From: Coriolopsis trogii
Lineage: Eukaryota; Basidiomycota; Agaricomycetes; Polyporales; Polyporaceae
Length of the DNA: 64,000 bases
Assembly (NCBI GenBank): GCA_020543525.1
Contig: JAHYIO010000003.1
Coordinates: 744,001-808,000 of the forward strand
Direction: 5' to 3'
This document shows positions 43,897 to 56,086 of this stretch, piece by piece. Numbering within the stretch: position 1 is the first letter of the stretch; each line of letters starts with the position of its first letter. A program made the position numbers and the translations under genes. Under the pieces are notes generated by a model. It ran no database searches. It was not told the DNA's origin and saw only the letters and a list, made by a program, of their open reading frames with translations.

Positions 43897-46800
43897 CTAC
43901 GAGTCATCTACGAGTATGAATCGCGTGCCCTCTTCGACTCCGATATATCCCAGATCTCTCGTGGCGTACTCGTCATCTATCTCCGCAAAATGTCCGTACG
44001 GGAGAACCATCCAGATTCGGACGGCTCCCTGTCGCGCCTTGGGCACCTTGAGAGACTTGATGAGCTTCATGCGCAGCGTCCGGAGCGTCATCGTCGACAG
44101 CACCCGGAGCGTCGTTTCGGACTTGCGTTGGCGCAGGTAGGCGTCGAGCGCGTCCTCGGGGAGACTGCTTGGTGGTGCGGTCGGGTGATGGTAGATGTGG
44201 ATGTCTGTAGAGTTCGTGATTGAGTTCTTGTTGCTATCGAGGCGCCGTGCTCTTCCGCGAAAGGCGGGAGGCGTGGGTGGAGATGGAGGTGGAGGTGGAG
44301 GTGGGGAGGATACATACTGATGAGACGGCTGCTGAGCGTGTCTGGTGTTTCAGGTTCCGCGGGCCTGTCGGACATGCCATGCTCTAGGAGTGCCGGGAGA
44401 GAGCGGACAGGAGACGGTATGATGTCGATTCGAGGTCCATCGTGAACGAGGCGTATGATGCACAAGGATGGTCAGCATTGTACAATGTGCCTCTCTCGGG
44501 GGGAGCGCCCAGCGCTCGTATGCCGGTCGCTCAGCATGAGCGTGAGGATCTGCGCTTCGAAGAGAGGGGGAGATGGGGATGGAACGCGAACGTACTGGTG
44601 CACAGAGTTTGCCATTGCGGATGGGCGGCGCGCTTCTCTGTGTCGGAGGCAAACGACTGTTTGGCGATGTGTGACAGATAGAGGAGCTCGCAGTCCGTCC
44701 GCTCGCGTGGCGAGATCTGTGTAGGGGTGCCCGCGTAAGAGCCGTCGTCAGTGAGATGCATGGATGTGATTGCGTTTCTAGGCGAGGAGATCTAGAACGG
44801 AGAGTGTACTTGATGTACACACCTCCTAAGCCACAGCCCGTTTTGCCACAATCAATGTGCAGGCGGGGAGGCGGGACAGGAGTACAAGGAGGCACATGGT
44901 ACAGCGCAAGGCTTGGGTATCGGGCGTGAAGAGTGGAGGACGCACCGCAGCGCCATCTAGGGATTTGAGCGTCGGGATCTTTGCGATGATGAATGCACGA
45001 GCGAATGTAGCGTGGCTTGGATCTGATCAAGAATTCCAGGGTTCAGTATCGGTGATATAATGGCATCACAGCCGGACAATGCCAGAACGCAATCAAGAAC
45101 TCAAAAAAGCATGACCCCTGTCACGACCACCACAGTAGGCTGAAACGCGACATTGACGTCGCACATTCTCATCGCACAAGGCTATCACCTCTCAGGGAAA
45201 TTCTCCTCACCAAAATGAGCGAGAGCACACCCGATGCAGAGACATAGATATGGCCGGCACCTCCCGTGGCAACGCGCAGACTGCCACACGTCAAGTCCGG
45301 GGTCGGAGCATTCCAGGCCGAGACTCGAGGGATGAATAGAAGTAGACGTAGAACAGGCGAGACTCACTGTCTATGAGCGGGTTTCCGGCCAGTGTGAGAG
45401 ACTCGAGCTCGGGACACCAGCACTGGATCATGTCGATGTCGCTCCATGTAGCGAGGCGGTTGAACGCGAGGGCGAGATGCTTCAGGCCTAAGAGAGGGTG
45501 TCCGGGGTATTCGGACGTCGTGTCTATCGGCGACCTCGGAGGGACGTGCGCGATGCGATTGGATGTGAGAATGAGCCGCCGCAAGCTGTTCGAATGGTTA
45601 ATAAATTGTAAGTGAGGATTTGGCTGGTGAGGACCAGAAGCTACAAGGTGCCACGTACGCCGACAGGTTGTGCATGGCTGAGTTGATGTCTGTAAAGCTG
45701 TCTACCTCGTTGTCGTCCAAGTTGACGTCCTGCAGTGTTGTATTTTTACGCCACTCTGTCGTGGCCTGAGCTTCCGGAGTAAGAGTATGCAGACGGTTAC
45801 AACCCAGTTCTACTGTCCTCAGCACAGGCATGCTCGGTAGGAGAACTTGAACTTCATTCCAAGTCGTTAATGTAGCTGTAAGGCGTAGCTCCTCTAGACG
45901 TTGGAAAGCGGTATAATTGAGTGCCGAGCTCTCTGGAGGCCTAAAACGGTTATCGCTGCGAGGAAATGTCAGAATACCGAGATTACGCATGGAGAGCAGA
46001 TGATGCTTGCTTCAGAGACAGGCTCTGGAGATTCTCTAGCTCGACAGTAATCGCAGCAACAGTGTCCCAACAAGAGATCAAGTTCTTTGACAAATCGAGT
46101 CCCCGGATACCTGTAGAGCAACGCAATCACGTAGCGTCAGTTGAGCATTCCGGCGTCTTCTGACTCCAAGGCGAGTGAATCAACGAGATGTATGCGGGCT
46201 AACAACGTGCGTAGAGCATGACACAGTGCGAGGTGTGAAGATGGCAAGGCGCCCCGAAACAGAAGTGGCCCTTTGGCGTGCACGAATGTGGATGAGAGCC
46301 TTTCATGATGCTCAGGAACATCACTACACACGCATATGAGTCAACGCATAAATTTAGTGGTCACTATGGCCCGAAGCTCGTCTAGACGTGACATCGGAGG
46401 AATGTTATTCAGCGACTGTGACAGATCTGACGGCCCTGTCATGAGAGACGATGCGTTGAATTCACGATGCAGAGGTACAGATGAGAACGCACTCTCATAC
46501 TATGCGTAGAAGACGCGCTCTCGTGTAATCCGCAGAGGATCTGCGCTTCTTGGTAAACATACCTGGACAAGTACGGCCAATCTCGCCCGGAGGGTCGGCC
46601 TTTGAAACCAACTCATTGTCAAGGCTCACCTCTCGCAGCCTATCCAGACGTGAGAGGTTCGCTCTAATTTTGTCAAGGCCAACGGCCTCGACCTCGATTG
46701 CGCCGTCCGAAGAGCCCAGGATAACTCTCTCGGAGGAGTCTGCCCCTCGGGGAAGGTCAATGTATTTGGCCGTTAGAGCGGATAGAAACGTTACGCCGTA

Positions 46801-47082
46801 GGATATAGAGGCGGTGGGGCGGATGAAGGAACCGCTATTTGGGACACTGTGGCGGTGAAGGTGAGGAAGAGGGTATGGGTTGCGACCGAACGTACAGTCT
46901 CACAGACAGGTAAAGTAACGCTTTCCATCCTTGACGCCGTCGTGTTTTCCGCGAGCGGGGTCGTCCCACTCGACACCAAGCCAGACGCCGCTTGTTCCGT
47001 CGACAGGACCTGCATACCTGACGGTTCCTAGGAAGCCATTATGGCCGATGCGGGTGCCAGTCGCGGGTAAGTTGTAGGTCAT
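43897..47082 (-). CDS. TBCE: tubulin-folding cofactor E
   Basis: Cofactor E (Pac2 in yeast, Sto1/Alp21 group in fission yeast) binds alpha-tubulin during folding and dimer assembly. All three family domains are present in order. The N-terminal CAP-Gly domain has TRIGHNGFLGTVRYAG, GVWLGVEWDDPARGKHDG and RYFTC. The leucine-rich repeats include RLEELRLTATLTTWNEV, LRTVELGCNRLHTL, LQDVNLDDNEVDSF, RRLILTSNRIAHVP and LKHLALAFNRLATWSD, followed by LESLTLAGNPLIDS. ISPKERTDCELLYLS-like sequence (SPRERTDCELLYLSHIA) joins to the C-terminal ubiquitin-like domain, TLRTLRMKLIKSLKVPKAR to YIGVEEGTRFILVDDS. Many introns, not all placed exactly. The start MTYNLPATG is chosen because the CAP-Gly domain follows directly. 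Divergent from HIBCH by 340 bp. Confidence 0.9.
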
Positions 47083-47421
47083 GATGGATAGATGTCGGTC
47101 GAGCCAAATCGTCAGGGTCGCCGGAGAGAGCGGATGTGGTGGAACAGATGGACGAGGTCGGAGGCAAGGCGAGCGAGACGGTCGCGGGAGATGGCATTCG
47201 GCGAAAGGCAAGGCAGCTCTGCCAGACGAGTCCGGCCACTTGTCTGCCATCCGACAAGCACGCACTGCCGGCACCCGGGCCGGTGTACCATGGCCAGCGT
47301 AGACGCCCGAGCGCGTCACCTGGCAGTGGGAGAGACCCCGAGTGTCACGGTGCACGCTCACCGTCGGCCTCCCGTCTCTGCGCCTCCGTCCACCGCCCGC
47401 CCCCTCTCCTCTCTCTTCCAG
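47083..47421. promoter_or_regulatory. shared divergent promoter region, TBCE / HIBCH
   Basis: 339 bp between outward-facing start codons. GC-rich, with a CT-rich run next to the HIBCH start (about 47395-47420). No TATA box seen. Confidence 0.55.
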
Positions 47422-49264
47422 ATGTATGCGCGAAACGTGCTTTTGAGGAGAATGTCTCGCACATCACCAGCAGCAGCACGCACAGCAGCAATCGGCCGTC
47501 ACCTCATGTCTTCCTCAGCAGGCTCGTCCTCCAAACCCCGTGTTGAGCCTCCGGATGAAGCCCCTGTTCTCTTCGAATCCAATGGCTCCGTCCGGACTTA
47601 CGTTCTCAACCGTCCAAAGAAGCTCAACGCACTCAACGAGCCCATGCTCAATATCCTCCGACCGCAAATAGAGGTGAGATTACGCCTACGTCCGTGCTGT
47701 CGGTAGACACTCAGATGTGCCGTCCTAGGAATGGTCCCAGGGCAACCTAGCGAAGGTCATAGTTGGGCGTGGTGTTGGACGTGCATTCTGTGCAGGCGGT
47801 GATGTTGAAAGTGAGTGCTTCTATCTTCCTCCTCACCTCCCCCGGATTGACACCCGTGTCAACTCACAGGTGTAGTGAACTACGCGAGCAATCCCGAGAC
47901 GCGCCCCAAGGCCTTAGACTTTTTCCAGCGAGAGTAAGCCGCGTATGCGATGACGCCTCCGCTTTCACTAATTTGCATTTGCCAGATTCGAGATGGATTA
48001 CATTCTTGCCGCCGTTCCAAAGCCGTATGTGGCCGTGATGGACGGTATTACCAGTAAGTCGCGACCATGGGACGTCCCCGACATCGGCCATCTGACACTC
48101 CACTTAGTGGGGGGCGGTGTCGGACTAGCTGTAAATGCACAGTTCAGGATCGCTACGGAGAAGACCGTTTTCGCCATGCCAGAAACCAAAATCGGCTACT
48201 GCCCCGACGTCGGAGCGAGCTACTTCCTGTCACGGATAGACGGCGAGATCGGTACCTACATGGCGTTGACCGGGGATACAATTACAGGCCGGGCAGTCTT
48301 GTGAGCACTATCCTTGGTTTCATGCTTTGCCGGCCTCTGATTCATCCCCGATAGCGAGCACGGGTTCGCGACCCATTACATCCCTTCCAGGCGTATACCT
48401 GCGCTTTTGGAACGTCTTGCGGCCCTTGAAGACCCGACCAAGGACCAGATTAATGACCTGCTTGAGCAAGAGCGGTCCGAGATCGATCCGGACGAAGTTT
48501 CTACCGCCTTCGTCGGTGCGAAGCGCATCGCCCTTGACGCGGCTTTCAGACATAATACCGTGGAAAAGATATTCGCAGAGCTCAAGGAAATCTCGACTAC
48601 TCACAAGGATGAGGACGTTCGCAACTGGGCCGCAAACACCCTCGCGATGCTCGAGCAGCGTAGCCCCACGAGTCTGAAGGTGGCCCTCGCAGCTATCCGG
48701 AGGGGAAAGGGGATGACCCTTCTGCAGGCCCTGCAGATGGAAATGAACATCGCTACGGCCTTCTGCGTGAGTTGCCCGTGCCTGTCTGTAATTTCCGACC
48801 GCTCAAATTACGCATCGTTGCAGAGTGGCGGCAGCCCCGACTTCCACACGGGCGTGACCACCCTCCTTGTCAAGAAGGAGAAGTCGCGTCCGGCGTGGCA
48901 ACCCGCACACCTCGAGGAGGTGACAGATAGCGAGGTACTCGACACGTTTTTCTCCAAGTTCACGCCGGAGAAGAGCACGGCTCCGACGCTGGCACCGCCC
49001 TCGTACCTACCAAAGCCCGAGCAGCTTCCGGACCCTATGCAGTACGCCCTCCCCACAGAAGCTGAGATTCAATCGATGGTCGACGGCAGCCATCGCGCGA
49101 GCGGTGCGACCGAGATCACTCTGGACGAGCTTCTAGCCAACTTCCAACGCCTGAGGGGCAGCAAGGCCGGTATGCGCGAAAAGATCCTGGAGGTCGTCCA
49201 GCGCAAATGCGTACCTGATCAGGACAAGCACATGGACAAGCAGTGGCTCAAGTGGATACACTGA
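47422..49264 (+). CDS. 3-hydroxyisobutyryl-CoA hydrolase / mitoribosomal mS47-like
   Basis: Crotonase-fold enzyme of mitochondrial valine breakdown, removing CoA from 3-hydroxyisobutyryl-CoA. The N-terminus MYARNVLLRRMSRTSPAAARTAA is a mitochondrial presequence. Marks: VRTYVLNRPKKLNALN, GRGVGRAFCAGGDV (oxyanion hole), VMDGITMGGGVGL (spliced through the Met codon), and MPETKIGYCPDVGASYFLSR with the catalytic Glu and Asp. The C-terminal half holds LEQRSPTSLKVAL and a last segment RGSKAGMREKILEVVQRKC, a tail also found in yeast Ehd3, which is part of the small mitoribosomal subunit (mS47). The same gene may therefore serve both roles. Several short introns. An earlier in-frame ATG exists but 47422 gives the better presequence. 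Confidence 0.9.
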
Positions 49265-51387
49265 GGGACCCGACCGTTCCTGCTATTACGCGGCCGCTTG
49301 TTGTCATATCCGACGTAACCTCGCACCTACTATCTACACAATGCTATGCGTTCCTCACCCCTCCTCGTCACCGTGCATTACGTCCCAGTGTCCTCGAGCA
49401 CCCTGCGCGGCCTCGGTCGGCGTATGTATGAGTCATCGGCGCCCTATAAGACTACCTTGAGTATATGCCTGGAACCGCTGGGCGCAGTCCGTGGCGGTTA
49501 ATAGACCACGGATGTGCAGTATCCGGGCGTCTATGCTTCCGTTCTAAGAAACATGACCACGAATTCGCTTGCCAAATACTTCCGCTTCCCAGCTGCGTGC
49601 GCACGGAAGCCCTTCTTGTTCTATACGAGAACGCGTGGTAAAGAAAGGCAACTATTGTATTGGAAAGCACCGGGCGTGTGAGTCGCCGGAGATGATTTGG
49701 TTCATCCCCGCTGTTCTCTGTGCCTCGAGGAGCGAGCGGACTGCGCGCCGTGCCGTCGCCACCGACTACCACAGCACAAGTAGACGTTGTCGGTCCAGCT
49801 CCCTCCCCCGGGATGCTGTAATGGATAGATGTGTGGTTTCGTCACGCCCTGACATTCGTGCGCTCTTCGCCGACGATGGCGGAGTGACATATGCGTTAGG
49901 CGACGGCGGGCTGGACAGGGTCGGGCCACATGCGAACGAACTGACCCCTCGTGTACACTCTTACCGTGTGTCATGGCTTGATTGCAAGGGTCTCGTTCAT
50001 GTGCGTTGACGAGTTCGTGAACCGCATGGCGCGCCATTGGAGGGGCGGCTACATCATGTTAAGGACGCCAAAGCAAACCACGTTAGTAAAGCCCGAACAC
50101 TGCATCCGCGCTCGAGCAAGATTCTACACAGATCCGATTGCCTGTGGGTGCGCAGGGTCGAGGGTGCATAATTGCTTCCCCCTCTATTCCTTCTTCGGTT
50201 TCCAAATGTCAAGAAGGTGGGTATCACCGCGTCCCTGCACGACCTGTGATGGCTCCCGACATCGTACAGGGCGGGTGATCCTCTTTGGTGAATCATATAG
50301 AGCATCTTTGGGAGGTATCGGCCCCAACCCTATGACTACGGGCATCGAGGCGCGGGTGGCTCACGGACGGGCTGGGCACTGCAGCTGATGGTGACTCACT
50401 GGACAGAACAGGCTGGCCCGCACCCGCTCGCTTCGCCCGGAGGAGGTGGTCGACTGGGTGGGCAAGCTGCCTCCCGATCTCGGTTGGGGGCAGCGGTGGA
50501 TATTCGGAAACGTCACGACGCGTCAAACTGCGCTCGGAGCACTGGTCCTTGATAGACGTTGTGGCCTTCTTGGAAGCGCGCAATCCGGCCACTCTCTGAC
50601 ACTGGTGGGCGGCACAGCCGCTGCGGCTTTCATAACATAGGCATGCCTCCAGCAACCATAGACGTCAGCTCTGTAGACTTGGGTGGCGCTGAAGTGCCAC
50701 ACGGAGCTGAGCCAAAACGCCTTGCCTCACTTCAGTCACCCAGTGCAGAGCAGGTTGGATACCGGCTGATGAGCGAGCGTCGTTCTGGATCCTTCTTGAT
50801 TCAGCGCACAAACGAGCTAAATTGAAATCGCATATCCTCGAAGCACACAACTCAAGGGAAAAGGAATGATTGTAGTAGCCCACATACCATCACCCGGGGA
50901 TAAAATGATACGACCCGAGTACAATATCGACGACTGGGGGCGCGCTTGGCGGCTGTGGTAAAAGGAGCAGTGAACAGATGGCAACAGTGAACAAACAGTT
51001 CTGACCAACACAAGGAGTTGTTCCGTTTGAGCGGACAGGGATTGCGGCCAAACGGTTTGTCCGATTGCGTCCTGTGACCGAACAATCCAAGCAGTGGCCA
51101 GCTTATGCGCAAGGCAACTGCAAAGACGATCACCTTGATAGCATCTGCGATGAGGGTTGGTCCTGTGGTCGCGCTTTCATCGCGGAACGCTCTATTCAAG
51201 GTGACGCTTTCATCGGCTGTGGGCGACACTTGGTTCGTGGCCAAACACGGTGTACGTGCCAACACTAGGATGCGCACTTGTGTATATAAGCTCTGACATC
51301 GAGCAGGGAAAGCACCATCCGAGAAACACTCACTCACCACTCATCCTCCTCACAAGCAGCCAACACTTCCTTCTCACTTTGCCTGCC
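49265..51387. other. 2.1-kb gene-poor region
   Basis: No gene supported between HIBCH and IDO. Open frames are up to about 160 codons but overlap each other on both strands and contain no known domain. The last 110 bp are the IDO promoter and leader. Confidence 0.45.
51283..51290 (+). promoter_or_regulatory. TATA box of the indoleamine dioxygenase gene
   Basis: tatataag 105 bp upstream of the ATG at 51388, followed by a CA/CT-rich leader. Confidence 0.55.
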
Positions 51388-52823
51388 ATGAACGTACCGT
51401 CTCCTGTCCACATGATGGGTCGCCTTTTCGACAGTGTCGACCTCACCGCTGCTTACCGCACCGCACGCTCCGAGCCATGCAACGACCCCGATGCGTTCAG
51501 CGGGCGCATGTATGATGTCGACCCCGACACGGGCTTCTTTCCGCGACAGCCGTTCCAGCCCTTATCTGGAGAGTTTCAGATGTGGGAGAGGGAGCTGGTG
51601 GAGGCTCGAGACGTTCTCAAGCTTGGTATCGATCGAGGAGACGACGCATTTGCGAAGTGCGTGAAAGGCGAACAGTGGCGGCAGCGCCTGAGGAGCGTGA
51701 GTGTCAAGTGACCGTGGCTAGCCAAACCGGGTGTACTCACAGCATGCTACAGTGGCCCGTCCTTGACGTGAAGAAGCTGGAGGACAAGGTGTGCGTGCAC
51801 CGTCGGGCACACCACGTTCTCACCTGCATCCTCCACTTCTACGTCCACTCGCTTCCCAAGGAGCAGATCCAGGGCCAAGTCATCATTCCAAAGCCTCTCG
51901 CTGTTCCCCTCGTCGAGATCTCGCAGAAGATCAAGCTGCCCCCCGTCCTCACCTTCGCCGACATCGTCCTGTGGAACTGGGAGCTCGTTGATCCGGAGCA
52001 GCCGTTGTCCCTAGACAACATGAAGTACGTCAATGTCTTCTCCGGTACCGAGACGGAGGAGAACTTCTATCTGCTGTCTGCGGCCGCCGAGCTCAAAGGG
52101 GTCGAAATGTTGCGGATCATCGAGCGCGTCCTCAACACTCCCTGTCACAACAGCCAGACCGCAGTCGCGGCAATCAAGCGCGACTTCGAGCAGCTCGTCA
52201 AGATCATCGAGGAGCTCACCGTCATCGTCAACGGTGCTAGCAAGACGGTAGACCCCAACGTCTTCTACTGGGCCGCTCGCCCATGGTGGGACGGCTCCGA
52301 TGCCGCAGCGCCGTGGGTTTTCGAGGGAGTGCCGTCCGGCTCGTTTGACCTCGGCGGCGCCTCCGCGGGCCAGAGTTCAGTCATGCACGCCCTCGACTCT
52401 TTCCTCGATGTCGACCACGCGTTGAGGCAGTCACGTCAGCCTGCCCCTTCGCCAGAGAACCGCCGTGCGGACACCAGCTTCATGGAGAAGATGCGTCGCT
52501 ACATGCCCGCCGAGCACCGCGCTTATCTCGCCCACTTGCAGAGGCGCAACGTGCGGGAGGTTGTCCTGCGCAATCCTGCACTCCGAGGCCACTACAACAC
52601 GGCGGTGGATGCGCTGAAGAAGTTCCGCGACATGCACATCCGCATCGGCACACTCTTCATCATCTCCCAGGTCAACTCGTCTCCCCCAGCCTTCATGGGG
52701 GCGGTTTCGCTCGGCACCGAGGACAAGGAGAGCCGTGCAAAGGGGACTGGGGGAAACCCGGTGTCCACCTTGCTCAAAGCGGGCCGTGACGCGACCAAGC
52801 GCACGATGCTGAAGGACGAGTGA
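51388..52823 (+). CDS. indoleamine 2,3-dioxygenase
   Basis: Heme enzyme opening the indole ring of tryptophan to N-formylkynurenine, the entry to the kynurenine and de novo NAD pathway. Two exons (51388-51696 and 51753-52823, intron 56 nt) give 459 residues. Family marks: a WPVLDVKKLED start of the catalytic part, RAHHVLTCILHFYVHS, IIPKPLAVPLVEISQKIKLP, LTFADIVLWNW, GGASAGQSSVMHALDSFL (substrate/heme pocket), MRRYMPAEHRAYLAHL, and KFRDMHIRIGTLFI with the proximal heme His. It ends with AKGTGGNPVSTLLKAGRDAT. The N-terminal 40 residues are extra relative to animal IDO1. Nothing suggests inactivation. Compared with most genes here it has unusually few introns. Confidence 0.94.
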
Positions 52824-53254
52824 ATGGGCTTCCTGGAACACGATCATAGATGCTATAGAGTACGAGGCTCGTTAATTCCCTTAGACTAGTTGTCGCCGGA
52901 AATCTGGTGTCAGATACATACCATAGATGTTGTTCTTCTATTAGTTGTACTTTTCTTGGCTAGTATGGTATTCTTGGCTTGTTACGACGTGAGCAAATAG
53001 TGATACGAAGAATAGAGACGAGCTCAGCAGGATTTTCGTAAGGTGGGATGGATTTAGAGGATAAGAATCTGAACAGCGTCCGACACTCGACCTCGACGCC
53101 ATATTGACGGAGACTCAGAGTCATTGGAGTCCGGACACGCTGAGGCTGCGCGCGAACCACGTCGTCCCGGTATGGATGTCATTACATAAGACACGCGTAC
53201 ACATAAGCAGGCGCGTCTCATTCCGAAACGCGACGCGTCTTGACTCTGACCACC
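52824..53254. other. intergenic region, IDO to RPA1
   Basis: About 430 bp with the IDO 3' UTR and the RPA1 promoter. Nothing else recognised. Confidence 0.5.
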
Positions 53255-55513
53255 ATGGCCGACCTCCCTCCTCTCACTCGTGGCATCTGCCTCCGCCTCA
53301 ACAACTCAGAAAACGAGCAGGACCAGGAAGAGCTTTATAACTCGCAGCCGACTCTCCAGCTCCTTTCGTTCAAGAAAGTTCCCCCCACTGGCAACGGCCC
53401 TTCCGTCGACCGCTACCGTGTAATTGTATCCGATGGAGAGCACTTTCTCCAGTCCATGCTGTCCACGCAGCTCAACTATCTTGTTGAAGAGGAGGCAATC
53501 CAGAAAGGAGCAATTGCAGTCATCGAAAGTTTTAGCTGCAATATCGTCCAGGGAAAGCGGTGAGTGTGACTCGCTTACATCCCTTGGAGGCGCGTCGTGA
53601 CGCATTTGCACAACCAAGGCTTCTCATAATCCTCACTATGCGCGTCTTGGTGAAGACGGCCGAGAAGATTGGCAGCCCCTCGCCTATACAGCCCACGGCC
53701 GGGTCTCCTGCGCCTGCTGCAGTAACTCCAGGTCCATCTTCATCTACGACTACTCCAGCACCTGCAGCACCCGCCCAGCCTGCTCCTCAGAAGACCCAAG
53801 CTGCTCGCAACAGTCGTCCTGCGGCCATCTATCCCATCGAGAGTCTCAGTCCCTACCAGAATCACTGGACGATCAAAGCCCGTGTCACCAATAAATCCGA
53901 TATCCGAACCTGGTCGAATCAGCGGGGCGAGGGCAAGCTGTTCAACATAACGCTGATGGACGACAGCGGAGAGATCCGCGCCACTGCATTCAACGCTGCC
54001 GTTGACGAGTTCTATCATCGCATACAAGAAGGGAAAGTGTATACGATCTCGAAGGCGAAAGTGAACCTGGCCAAGAAGAAGTTCTCGAACGTGAACAACG
54101 AGTACGAACTCACTTTCGAGCGCACTACTGAGGTCGAGGAGGTATGTGCGAATGCTTGATTTCGATTTATGCGTATTGATCCATGCTCCAGTGTCATGAT
54201 GTTGTGGATGTACCCGTCATGAAGTACAACTTCGTGACTATCGGCAACCTGCAAGACGTGGCCAAGGATGCCACCTGTGGTCCGTTGTTGTCTTCGATCC
54301 AGATTCAAAGTCTTACGCGCATCTATAGATATCATCGGTGTCGTAAAGGAAGTCGGGGACTTGTCTTCTATCACATCGAAGGCCACAAACAAAGTGGTGA
54401 GCCGAGCCTATCTCAGCTAATCCGTTCCATGTCTGATCTGCTGGAATTTGCTTAGATACCGAAACGGGAACTGACTGTAGTCGACCGCTCCAACTTTTCG
54501 GTCAGGGTCACCTTGTGGGGCAAGCAGGCAGAGCAATTTGAGGCTGTGGATCAACCTGTTATAGCGTTCAAGGGCGTTAAAGTGGGCGATTTCCAAGGTG
54601 CGTTTTGGTAGCGTTGTGAGGACCTTGACTCAACGGGGCATCATGTTAGGTCGATCGCTGTCCATGGTCAGCTCGAGTTCCATGCAAGTGAATCCGGATA
54701 TCCCAGAAGCCCACGCACTTCGTGGCTGGTTCGACGCAGCAGGGGCTGAGCAGAGCTTCCAAGCGCATACAAGCTCGATGCAATCTGGTGGTGGCGTGAA
54801 CTTCGATCGCGCAGAGATCCGTAACCTCAACGACGTCAGAACTTCAGAACTCGGACAATCGGACAAGACGGAGACGTTCTCTGCTCGAGCGACAGTCATG
54901 CATATCAAGAGCGACAATATCGCATATCCGGCTTGCCCCACGTGCAATAAGAAGGTTGTACAGATGGGCGAGGTCTGGAGATGCGAGAAGTGCGACAAGG
55001 CGCATGACAAGCCCGAGTACCGGTACGTTCGACCCTCTTGGCAGATGTTTATATTGCCGCTCAAAACGATAACACAGGTACAACGTTGGCTTAGCCGTCT
55101 CCGACTACTCTGGCCAGGCCTGGTTCTCAGGATTCAATGACACTGGCTCAATTCTTTTCGGGATGTCTGCGGACCAACTCCTTGAGATCAAGGTAATTTC
55201 GCATCTCAGATTTGCACTACCACTTGTACTCATCAACATTCACAGGAGCGCTCCGACAACCAATTCAACCAAGTGATGGAACACGCTATAGGAACTACGT
55301 ACAATTTCGCATGCAGAGCGCGATCAGATACGTTCAATGTGCGTCAGCTTTGCAGTGCTTTGTGGGAGCTTCTGTCGTCTCTGACACCGTCGTCTCTACT
55401 TTCAGGATCAAACGCGCGTACGTTACGCGATCTCACGTATCCTTCCGCTGGACTACCGCGAGGAGGCCAAGTACATTGTCAACTTGCTCACGCACAGCGA
55501 GTGGGCGCGGTAG
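53255..55513 (+). CDS. RFA1: replication protein A large subunit
   Basis: RPA1 is the main single-stranded-DNA-binding subunit of the RPA trimer in replication, repair and recombination. The N-terminal OB fold (DBD-F) is seen in [11 protein letters not shown] and [17 protein letters not shown]. An Ala/Pro/Thr linker follows (about residues 115-165). DBD-A begins [22 protein letters not shown] and has [22 protein letters not shown] has [24 protein letters not shown] contains the zinc ribbon [10 protein letters not shown] to [10 protein letters not shown] and then [23 protein letters not shown]. The protein ends at LTHSEWAR. Several short introns. All four OB folds are present. It starts at the first ATG after a CACC context. 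Confidence 0.95.
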
Positions 55514-56086
55514 TGGCGCGGTATTGTCCGGTGTCCCCAGCTCAGCCTCGGGACTTTTCCTGTCTTTTGGTGTCTCATATAGCTGTATTTGTAGTGTCCA
55601 GTGCTGCGAGTTGTTGCAATCCGATGTTTCTTGTCGCGCAGAACCGGACGCATAGACGCATATGCGAACAGCAGTACGATAGCGGTCACGCAGAGACTGA
55701 TCGTACGTTCGCAGTCGAGTGAGACTTAGTGGTAGTTACATTTTGTTTCCTACTATGAGCACAACACAGCGCTATCGTGATATGCGTCCACCCGCCTATG
55801 ACAACTCTAAGCTGCGTGGCTGAGTAATAACAGTAATAACCTCATACAGTGCGTAATGATGGGCGTGCCCGTCAGTCATCTTGTCAGTAATGATACTTGT
55901 CGGGGGAGGTTTCCAGGAGGAGCAAGAAGGTATCCGAGGGAAGGAAATTCGAGGGAGTAGATGGGAGTAGGTAACCCGGGGAGAGATATTGAGCGGAGAA
56001 GGTATACATGTCATATGGATATATCATTCAGCAGGTCGTCAAAGAAAGGAGCGTGGGTGTGGGTAGGGAGTTCAGGCGTGCACCGT
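55514..56086. other. convergent intergenic region
   Basis: About 570 bp between RPA1 (plus) and the large membrane protein (minus). No feature recognised beyond likely 3' UTRs. Confidence 0.5.

Noticed and set aside
50852..51340. 162-codon minus-strand frame with hydrophobic parts
   Set aside because: Overlaps the IDO promoter, with no recognised domain or splice structure.
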